60,016 nucleotides of DNA, taken from NCBI GenBank assembly GCA_964504075.1, contig CAZDCT010000001.1:1-60016 (forward strand). Direction: 5' to 3'. The DNA is from JAHJCL01 sp964504075. GTDB taxonomy: Bacteria > Patescibacteriota > Minisyncoccia > Minisyncoccales > DG-74-3. The notes under the pieces were generated by a model. It worked only from the letters and a program-made list of their open reading frames with translations. It searched no databases and was not told the origin of the DNA. Positions 1 through 6,252 of the stretch are shown here, piece after piece. Positions within the stretch are counted from its first letter, which is position 1, and each line of letters begins with the position of its first letter. Made by a program: the position numbers and the translations under genes.

Positions 1-126
1 AAACAAAGAGAAAAATATAGAAAAAATAAAGATTGGAAAAAATCAGACGAAATTAGAAAACAAATAAAAAAATTAGGTTATCTGGTTGAAGATATTGAGA
101 AGGGTTTCAAGATTAAAAAAGCTTAA
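1..126 (+). CDS. cysS: Cysteinyl-tRNA synthetase, C-terminal fragment
   Basis: The window opens inside a reading frame that gives 41 residues and ends at TAA (124-126). It contains KNKDWKKSDEIRKQIKKLG followed by YLVEDIEKG. This matches the conserved tail of class I CysRS, where a helix with the pattern R-x-x-K-D-W/F-x-x-A/S-D-x-I-R leads into a short G-x-x-(L/V)-E-D-x-x-x-G segment. The enzyme charges tRNA-Cys in the cytoplasm. The rest lies outside the window, so catalytic motifs cannot be seen. It converges on the glycosyltransferase gene, whose stop is only a few bases away, with no clear terminator hairpin between them. The assignment rests on a short tail only. Confidence 0.72.
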   Translation, partial: KQREKYRKNKDWKKSDEIRKQIKKLGYLVEDIEKGFKIKKA

Positions 127-129
127 TCT

Positions 130-1232
130 TTATCCCCTTTTGTTTTTTTGGCACAATTCATAAAAATCTAAAACCTTGTTAGCTATTTTGTCCCAAGAAT
201 ATTCTTGAGCTTCTTCCAAGCCTATTTTCCCCATTTTTTTTCTCAAAGCCTTATCTTTAATCAAAACCTCTAATTCTTTAGCTAAACCCTTATAGTCTCT
301 AGAAGGCACTAAAATGCCTCCTTTTTTATTTTTTAATAATTCTTTATAACCATGATTTGCAAAAGCTACTACTGGTATTTTTGATGCCATGGCTTCCAAT
401 AAAACAATGCCAAAGCTTTCTCCAAAAATGGACGGGCCAACAAAGATGTCTGAACTCACATAATAAGCAGGAACTTGTTCTACTTTTTTTGCTCCCTCAA
501 AACAAATTTCTTTAAGATTGTTCTCTTTTACATATTTTTCACATTTTTTTCTTAATACTCCATCTCCAACCACGATTAATCTTAAATTAGAGAACTTTTT
601 ATTTAATATCTTAAAAGCTTTTAATAAATAGATTAATCCCTTTCTTTCTTCTATCCTGTTAACAAATAGAAGATTAATTTTTCCGTCTAAAAATTTATTA
701 ATTTTGAGGTTATTTGGATTAAATTGATTCAAATGAATTCCATTTGGAATAATCTTTTGAGGCTGAGGAAAACCAGCAAAATGTTTCATTGCCACAGAAG
801 ATACGCCAATAATGCCGTCAAATCTACGAGCTACTCTTTTTAAGGGATAAAGAATTTGTGGAAAATTTTTAATAAGGTTGCTTCCATCTAAGCTTGCGTG
901 AAAAGTTAAAATATTTAAAGCATTAGATTCTTTGAGAATTTGCCAAGAAAAAGGCAGGCCTATGTTATGAAAATGTAAAATATCAAAACTTTCTTTTTTA
1001 AGAGCCTTTTTAATAGATGATGGATAAAAACTAAGACAAAAATCTCCTTGAGTTCCAATAAAGGTTACTGGAAAAGAAGTTCCCAAAAGAAGAGTGTCTG
1101 GACCATAATTTTCTGTTCTTTTTCTTCTGGGCGCTATAATCTTGCATTCTGCCCCCCTTTTTTTAAATTCTTTTTGCAAATTTAAAATATGGGTTTTTAC
1201 CCCCCCTTCTTCATAAAAAGCATGAAATGAAA
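130..1232 (-). CDS. GT4-family glycosyltransferase (PimA-like), 5' end lost in gap
   Basis: About 366 residues are visible; the first few tens of codons lie in or beyond the N gap at 1233. The visible part starts at a GGVKTHILNL segment, the N-terminal donor-fold glycine motif of GT-B enzymes. It then has the interdomain IPNGI motif and the C-terminal nucleotide-sugar motif ESFGIVLLEAMASKIPVV, whose two glutamates (EX7E) bind the sugar nucleotide. Family knowledge suggests transfer of a hexose to a lipid or polysaccharide acceptor at the inner face of the membrane. PimA-type phosphatidylinositol mannosyltransferases look closest by eye, but the acceptor cannot be read from sequence. It is convergent with cysS and apparently divergent from dnaB across the gap. 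Confidence 0.85.
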
Positions 1233-1332
1233 NNNNNNNNNNNNNNNNNNNNNNNNNNNNNNNNNNNNNNNNNNNNNNNNNNNNNNNNNNNNNNNNNNNN
1301 NNNNNNNNNNNNNNNNNNNNNNNNNNNNNNNN
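1233..1332. other. Assembly gap of 100 Ns
   Basis: One hundred Ns, a conventional scaffold-gap length, so the true distance is unknown. The starts of the minus-strand glycosyltransferase and the plus-strand dnaB both fall here, so their shared divergent promoter region is missing. Any reading frame drawn through the Ns is artificial. Confidence 0.99.
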
Positions 1333-2513
1333 TGTTTGATAAAGCAGAGCCAATAGATCTTTTATCTTTATCTAATCGGCTTCGAGAAAAAGAAAACTTT
1401 GATGAAGTTGGTGGCAATACTTATTTAACAGAGTTGGTTAATTCAGTTCCTACTGCCCGTCATGTTTTAAATTATTCCAAGATCGTTCAAAGAAAAAGGA
1501 TTTTAAGAGACTTAATTTCAGCTTCTCATGATATTGGTATTTTGGGTTACAATGAGTCTGAAGACATAGATGTTCTTTTAGATAAAGCTGAGAACACAAT
1601 TTTTAGTATTGCTCAGAGAAATCTTTCTCAGAATTTCTTACCAGTAAAAGCGTCTTTGGAAGATGCTTTTGAAAGAATTGATAGATTGTCTAAACACAAG
1701 GGAGACCTTCGAGGCCTATCAACTGGTTTTACTGGATTAGATAATATATTAGGTGGGTTTCAAAAGTCTGATATGATAATTTTGGCTTCAAGACCTTCAA
1801 TGGGAAAAAGCAGTTTAGCTTTGAACATCGCTTCTTATGCAGCAATTTCACACAATATTCCAGTAGGAATATTTTCTTTAGAAATGTCTAGAGATCAAGT
1901 AATAGATAGATTGATTGCTACTCAAGCAAATGTTGATTTATGGAGATTAAGAACCGGCAAATTATCTGGAGAAGGAGAAGATGATGATTTTTCCAGAATT
2001 CGTCAATCTTTGGACATATTAGACAAAGCTCCAATTTATCTTGACGATACTCCCTCTTTAAATATTTTACAAATGAGAGCAATGGCCAGAAGATTACAGG
2101 CTCAAAAGGATTTGGGACTTATAGTTGTTGATTATTTACAATTAATGCAACCAAGGAATGCTAGTGATTCAGCAGTTAGACAGGTGACCGAAACCTCTCG
2201 TTCTCTTAAGGTTTTAGCCAGGGAGCTTAATATTCCTGTTTTAGCCATTTCTCAATTATCCCGAGCAGTTGAGCAAAGGTCTCCTCAGATTCCTCGTTTG
2301 GCTGATCTTCGTGAAAGCGGAAGTTTAGAACAGGATGCGGACGTAGTTTTATTTATCTATAGGGAGGATAGATATCAGCCAGAAACTGCCAGAAAAAATA
2401 TTGCTGATATTATTGTAGCCAAACACAGGAATGGTCCTGTAGGAAAAGTTGAATTATATTTTGATGATAGCAGAGTAACGTTTCGCAATTTAGAAAAAAG
2501 ACTTGAAGAATAA
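1333..2513 (+). CDS. dnaB: Replicative DNA helicase DnaB, N-terminus lost in gap
   Basis: About 392 residues are visible. The first ~90 carry the end of the N-terminal helical collar and linker. The RecA-like motor follows: LSTGFTGLDNILGGF, Walker A ASRPSMGKSS near visible residue 151, a Walker B IVVDYLQLM, LAISQLSRAVEQR, and the closing DADVVLFIYR and KHRNGPVGKVEL segments. It is the hexameric 5'-3' helicase that unwinds DNA at the replication fork. Compared with usual DnaB (roughly 440-470 residues), about 60 N-terminal residues are missing, consistent with the gap. No intein is present in the P-loop region. The TAA stop overlaps the recR ATG by one base, so the two are probably translationally coupled. 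Confidence 0.96.
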
Positions 2514-3109
2514 TGTACACTTCTTCTATTAAAAAACTGATTAAATTATTTTCTAAGTTTCCAACAGTCGGGCCAAGAACTTCAGCTCGATTTGTTTTTT
2601 ATTTAATGAGAAAGAACAATCAAGAGATAGAAGAATTAATACAGGCAATTCAAAATATTAAAAAAGAAGTAAAAACATGCTTTTGGTGCTTTAATCCTTT
2701 TGAGGGCAAGGGTGAACTTTGTGAGATTTGTCAAAATCAGGGTCGTGATCAAAGCATATTATGTATTATTGAAAACGAAACTGATTTAGCTTCTATTGAA
2801 AAAACAAAACAATACAAAGGCCTTTATTTTATTTTAGGAGGCGCAGTTTCAGCTTTAAGAAAACAAGATATTAAGAAATTAAGAATCAAGGAATTAGAAC
2901 AAAGGATTAAAGATCATTCTGAAATCAAAGAAATCATTCTTGCTATTAATCCTACGGTTGATGGTGAAGCTACTACTTTATATTTAGAAAGAATTTTAAA
3001 ACCTTTTAACAAGAAGATTACTCGTTTGGGAAGAGGACTGCCCAGAGGAGGAGAATTAGAATATGCTGATGAGCAAACCTTGAAAGACGCACTGGATAGG
3101 AGAAAATAA
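2513..3109 (+). CDS. recR: Recombination mediator protein RecR
   Basis: The product has 198 residues, the usual RecR length. An N-terminal helix-hairpin-helix contains FPTVGPRTSARF. It is followed by a four-cysteine zinc finger (Cys56, 59, 70, 73), then a Toprim domain beginning ILCIIENETDLASIE, and the family tail RGLPRGGELEYADEQTL. RecR acts with RecO (and RecF) to load RecA on single-stranded gaps. The ATG overlaps the last base of dnaB, and there is no Shine-Dalgarno sequence. A strong hairpin terminator lies 14 bases after the stop, closing the dnaB-recR transcript. Confidence 0.96.
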   Translation: MYTSSIKKLIKLFSKFPTVGPRTSARFVFYLMRKNNQEIEELIQAIQNIKKEVKTCFWCFNPFEGKGELCEICQNQGRDQSILCIIENETDLASIEKTKQYKGLYFILGGAVSALRKQDIKKLRIKELEQRIKDHSEIKEIILAINPTVDGEATTLYLERILKPFNKKITRLGRGLPRGGELEYADEQTLKDALDRRK

Positions 3110-3122
3110 TTGTTAACAAGCC

Positions 3123-3147
3123 AAAAACAGCCATTATGGCTGTTTTT
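3123..3147. terminator. Bidirectional intrinsic terminator after recR
   Basis: A perfect 11-bp stem (AAAAACAGCCA / TGGCTGTTTTT) with a 3-base loop. The stem's own ends give T-runs on both strands, so it can end recR on the plus strand and the small orphan gene at 3207-3530 on the minus strand. Confidence 0.85.
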
Positions 3148-3206
3148 GATTAATTTCTTTCTCCTTTTTCCAACTAACAATAATTTAATTATTAGCTCGA
3201 AAAAAT

Positions 3207-3530
3207 TCAGGAGGCTATAGAATTGGTTGCTGCTTCTAGCGGCGTTTCTGGTGGCAGGAATAATGGTATTTTGCGCATTATAGCTTGCTTTCCTTCAACA
3301 CAGAAGCTAATCCTTCTCTTATTGGTAAGAGATACGATGATCAGGTTTCCGCTATGAGTCGGTGGGCAAAAGCCTGCGATATCTATAATTTCTTTTTTTG
3401 AAGCAGAAAGGCTTTTCCTAACTAACTCTTTTGTTAAGCCTCCTTTTACTTTGAAAAGATCTTTCAGTTGTTCGAATGGGCAGTTAAAAAAATACGCAAT
3501 TGCATTCTTTTCTGTCTTATCGAATTCCAT
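3207..3530 (-). CDS. Orphan small protein, 107 residues
   Basis: I do not recognise this protein. It is soluble in appearance, with three cysteines (17, 55, 77), a basic KKEII/KRR middle and a proline-rich end (LFLPPETPLE). There are no membrane segments or signal peptide. Base composition looks GC-richer than the neighbouring housekeeping genes. A consensus sigma-70-type promoter (TTGACA-17-TATAAT) sits immediately upstream, with only 9 bases between the -10 hexamer and ATG. The transcript should therefore be nearly leaderless, and there is no Shine-Dalgarno motif. The strong promoter argues the frame is expressed. It shares the terminator at 3123-3147 with recR. Function unknown. Confidence 0.55.
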   Translation of the reverse strand: MEFDKTEKNAIAYFFNCPFEQLKDLFKVKGGLTKELVRKSLSASKKEIIDIAGFCPPTHSGNLIIVSLTNKRRISFCVEGKQAIMRKIPLFLPPETPLEAATNSIAS

Positions 3531-3539
3531 TGTATTAAT

Positions 3540-3568
3540 ATTATATACCTAAATAAAAAATTTGTCAA
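3540..3568 (-). promoter_or_regulatory. Consensus promoter for the 3207-3530 gene
   Basis: On the minus strand: TTGACA (3563-3568), a 17-base spacer, TATAAT (3540-3545). Both hexamers match the sigma-70 consensus exactly. The start codon at 3530 lies 9 bases beyond the -10 hexamer, so the expected 5' leader is only 2-4 nt. Confidence 0.85.
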
Positions 3569-3608
3569 GGGGTTTGACAAATATTTAAAAAAGGTGGGGT
3601 GATGATAA

Positions 3609-3854
3609 TTACTGCTTAAGCACAATAGCTTTCCATGCATTGTGGTATAGCCAATAGGAGTACAGTAAACCCATCATTGAAAGTACAATAGCAAATTGAC
3701 TCATTGTTATTGAAAGATCAGGGTTTGGAAATATAAACATGAAAACAAGTGCAGCGCAAAAAGATATTATCATCAGGGCAATCATTATATAAGCTATGGC
3801 CCATCCCCACCGTTGGTCTTGAGGTATCATTTCATACCTTGTCGTTGCTTTCAT
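3609..3854 (-). CDS. Small two-helix membrane protein
   Basis: The product has 81 residues. A charged N-terminus (about 1-16) precedes two hydrophobic stretches at about 18-41 and 51-70, with a short PNPDLS loop between them and a short basic tail. I do not recognise the family. It has its own promoter (3880-3908) and, unlike most genes here, a Shine-Dalgarno sequence (AAGGTG) five bases before ATG, which supports the start at 3854. It runs the same way as the orphan gene at 3207-3530, but that gene has its own promoter 40 bases downstream, so they need not be one operon. Possibilities include a small membrane-stress or antitoxin-like peptide, but nothing in the sequence decides this. Confidence 0.6.
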   Translation of the reverse strand: MKATTRYEMIPQDQRWGWAIAYIMIALMIISFCAALVFMFIFPNPDLSITMSQFAIVLSMMGLLYSYWLYHNAWKAIVLKQ

Positions 3855-3879
3855 TCTTTCACCTTTTAGTAACTATTTT

Positions 3880-3908
3880 ATTTTAAAGATAAACAACAAA
3901 TTTGTCAA
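3880..3908 (-). promoter_or_regulatory. Promoter of the small membrane protein gene
   Basis: Minus strand TTGACA (3903-3908), 17-base spacer, TAAAAT (3880-3885). The start codon is 25 bases downstream of the -10, leaving room for the AAGGTG Shine-Dalgarno. The -35 lies just beyond the GAGCT-rich palindromic segment at 3909-3958. Confidence 0.75.
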
Positions 3909-3958
3909 CAACAGAGCCCCAGCTCTTTGAGTACAGAGCTCTCTGAGGAAATAATATC
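3909..3958 (-). repeat. Palindromic GAGCT-rich segment (family shared with the thrS leader)
   Basis: Between rplU and the next promoter. On the minus strand it reads GATATTATT, then CAGAGAGCTCTG, then TACTCAAAGAGCT and GCTCTG. AGAGC/GCTCT and CAGAG/CTCTG can form small hairpins. The same block order, GATATTATT - CAGAG - CTGTACTCAAAGAGCT - GCTCT, recurs at 46225-46307 in front of thrS. It has no run of Ts, so it is a poor terminator. Confidence 0.5.
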
Positions 3959-3960
3959 AA

Positions 3961-4281
3961 TTACTCGTTACTAGATACTATTTTCAAAATTTCAACCTCG
4001 CTAAATGGTTGACGGTGGCTTTTCTTAGTTTTGTGACGAGTTTTTGATTTATACTTAAAAACAATTATTTTTTTAGCTCTATCTTGTTTTAATATTTTTC
4101 CAATTACTTTTACATCTTTAACCAAAGGATTCCCAATCTCTATTTTCTTGTTTTTTTCTAAAAGCAAAACCTGAGGAAAAGTTATTTCTTTACCCTCTTC
4201 AATATTAAGCTTTTCAACTTTAATTTTGTCTCCTGGGGATACAATATATTGTTTTCCCCCTGTTTTTATTACAGCTAACAT
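3961..4281 (-). CDS. rplU: 50S ribosomal protein bL21
   Basis: The product has 106 residues, the normal size. It opens MLAVIKTGGKQY with a following KIKVEKL segment, and it ends with the RHKTKKSHRQPFSEVEI basic loop that contacts 23S rRNA. It is a structural protein of the large subunit. It lies one base downstream of the rmuC stop, so it is probably transcribed from the promoter in front of rmuC. The usual partner rpmA (bL27) does not follow; instead two orphan genes with their own promoters do. No Shine-Dalgarno sequence is visible. Confidence 0.95.
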   Translation of the reverse strand: MLAVIKTGGKQYIVSPGDKIKVEKLNIEEGKEITFPQVLLLEKNKKIEIGNPLVKDVKVIGKILKQDRAKKIIVFKYKSKTRHKTKKSHRQPFSEVEILKIVSSNE

Positions 4282-4282
4282 A

Positions 4283-5272
4283 TTATTCTAAATGATTTGG
4301 TTTATTTAATTGTAATGGTTCAACTGTTTTTTCTTTCTCAATTAACTTAGTTATATCTTTATCTATTTTACCAAACTCTTTATAAGCTTGATTATAAGTA
4401 TTTACAGTTGTGCCTAAATGATTACCTAACTTTTTCAAAAAAGTATCATAATTTACTAAATGTTTTTGCAAAGTTTCTACTTTTTTAATGATTTTTTCAG
4501 TAGACTTTTCAATTTGTAAAGCTTTTAATCCTTGAAGCACTGTTTGAAGATAAGCGTAAAAAGAAGTTGGTGAAACAATGATTACATGTTTTTCCTTAAA
4601 AGCATATTCAATTAAATCATAAGTAGTGCTTTTAATTCCTCCTACCTGATTGATTAATAAATCATAATAAATGCCTTCTGAGGGAATAAACATAAAAGCA
4701 AAATCCATTGTTCCTTCTTCTGGTTTAATATATTTTGCTGTTTCTTCAATTCTTGTTTTCAAATCGTTTTTAAAAAGCTTTTCTAATTTCTGTCTTTTTT
4801 GTGAATCTTTTTCTTCTATAATCTTATTATAGTTTTCTAAAGAAAACTTAGCATCAATTGGAATAATTTTTTCTTTAACAAAAATGACTGCATCAGCAAT
4901 TATTCCATCTTTGAACTGATATTGGCATTGATATTGATTAGGCTGGAATATGTTCTTTAATAAAGTTTCTAAAAGGTACTCTCCTAAAATTCCTCTTTGT
5001 TTTGGGTTAGCTAAAACATCTGTTAATTTGCTTACCTCAGCTTTAAGCTCTACAACGCGTTGATGATCAGAATGAATCTTTTCCAATTCAGAAGTTACAT
5101 CTTTAATTAATTTGCCGCTTTCTCTAATTTGTTTTTCTAAAAAATCAATATTCTTTTCTCTAGAATCTTTAATTTCTTCTCTAATACTTTTCAAATTAAG
5201 AAAGAAAATCACAATCCCAGCCCCAGCTGTTACAATAAAAAATACTATTAAAATTAAAGTAAGGCCATCCAT
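4283..5272 (-). CDS. rmuC: DNA recombination protein RmuC
   Basis: The product has 329 residues. An N-terminal transmembrane helix (about 4-25) is followed by a coiled-coil region (about 28-85). The RmuC nuclease-like core starts at RGILGEYLLETLL, with IIPIDAKFSLENY and FMFIPSEGIYYDLL, both family hallmarks. The fold belongs to the PD-(D/E)XK class, and the protein is thought to limit inversions at short repeats. It is a little shorter than the 400-500 residue proteobacterial forms. A promoter lies 12 bases upstream, within the end of the exchanger gene. rplU follows after one base. Confidence 0.92.
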   Translation of the reverse strand: MDGLTLILIVFFIVTAGAGIVIFFLNLKSIREEIKDSREKNIDFLEKQIRESGKLIKDVTSELEKIHSDHQRVVELKAEVSKLTDVLANPKQRGILGEYLLETLLKNIFQPNQYQCQYQFKDGIIADAVIFVKEKIIPIDAKFSLENYNKIIEEKDSQKRQKLEKLFKNDLKTRIEETAKYIKPEEGTMDFAFMFIPSEGIYYDLLINQVGGIKSTTYDLIEYAFKEKHVIIVSPTSFYAYLQTVLQGLKALQIEKSTEKIIKKVETLQKHLVNYDTFLKKLGNHLGTTVNTYNQAYKEFGKIDKDITKLIEKEKTVEPLQLNKPNHLE

Positions 5273-5284
5273 TTGATATCAAGA

Positions 5285-5313
5285 ATATTAACAAATTTAA
5301 ACTATTTAGTCAA
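5285..5313 (-). promoter_or_regulatory. Promoter for rmuC-rplU
   Basis: Minus strand TTGACT (5308-5313), 17-base spacer, TAATAT (5285-5290). The -35 lies inside the last codons of the exchanger gene. ATG is 12 bases after the -10, so the leader is about 5 nt and there is no Shine-Dalgarno sequence. Confidence 0.65.
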
Positions 5314-6252
5314 CTGACAAGTAACAAAAAGAATATAGATTAAAAATAAAATAGATCCTTCTTTCTTAGTAATTTCACGCTCAGTTTTAATAAAATAAAG
5401 AAAGAATAAAGAAGAAATTATAAGGAAGAACCGAGCAATAGTAAATGGAGTAAAATTGGTTATTTTGATTGGAGAAATTAAAGCCACTATCCCTAAGACC
5501 AAAGTAGACGGTACTATCACAGCACCCATTAAGTCGCCCAAAACCATCCAATTTTGATCTGATCGAGCAGAAGTAATAGCAAAGTATATCTCTGGCAAAG
5601 AATTTCCCAAAGCAACAACTAAAATACCAATTAATCCTAAAGACAGGTTTAGCTTTTCAGCCAGAAAAATGGCTGTACGAATTATTCCTTCAGCAGCTAA
5701 TAAAAGAAGTATCAATCCCAAAATCACTCTTGCCAAATCCTTGATAAAAATTTTAAAACCCTTAATAGCTGAAACCTTGCGACCATTATAAACCTTAGTA
5801 AACCTTTCTTTTTTTGAAAAAAGCCAGACAACATAAAGAACAAAGATTCCTATGAGTAAGATACCATCTTCCCTACCCAGAACTCCATCTGAAATTAATA
5901 ATAATGGCAAGAGAGCTGCACAAACAGTAAAAAGAGAGCTGGACTGAACCATTTTGCTCTTAGCTGGAAGTTTTTTGCCCAAAAAGGTGACCAAAGATAT
6001 AGCTATAGTTAAATCCACTATATTGCCTCCAACAACATCAGCAAAAGAAAGTTCAGGAATTCCATGCAAGATTGAAGAAAAGCCAAGGAAAAGATTGGGA
6101 AGAGAACCAGCAAAAGCCATTACAAAAAAAGCGACCACAAACTCACGCCAACCCAAAAATACAGCTATTTTAGTTAAACTAGAAATTAATAATTTCGCAG
6201 CAAAAGAAAGAGCAAGACAAGACATAAGAAAGATTGAGATATATAGAATCAT
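5302..6252 (-). CDS. Na+/Ca2+ exchanger-type membrane protein (CaCA, YrbG-like)
   Basis: The product has 316 residues with about ten hydrophobic helices in two inverted halves. The second alpha repeat is recognisable (ALGNSLPEIYFAI, then GDLMGAVIVPS). The first repeat reads AFAGSLPNLFLG with GGNIVDLTIA. It therefore has Asn where the family nearly always has the ion-binding Glu of GTSLPE. That may alter ion preference or activity. Known relatives exchange Ca2+ for Na+ or H+ across the cytoplasmic membrane. Its start overlaps the stop of the upstream P-type Ca2+-ATPase by 4 bases (6249-6252), so they form an operon. I am confident of the family but not of the transported ion. Confidence 0.85.
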   Translation of the reverse strand: MILYISIFLMSCLALSFAAKLLISSLTKIAVFLGWREFVVAFFVMAFAGSLPNLFLGFSSILHGIPELSFADVVGGNIVDLTIAISLVTFLGKKLPAKSKMVQSSSLFTVCAALLPLLLISDGVLGREDGILLIGIFVLYVVWLFSKKERFTKVYNGRKVSAIKGFKIFIKDLARVILGLILLLLAAEGIIRTAIFLAEKLNLSLGLIGILVVALGNSLPEIYFAITSARSDQNWMVLGDLMGAVIVPSTLVLGIVALISPIKITNFTPFTIARFFLIISSLFFLYFIKTEREITKKEGSILFLIYILFVTCQLTK

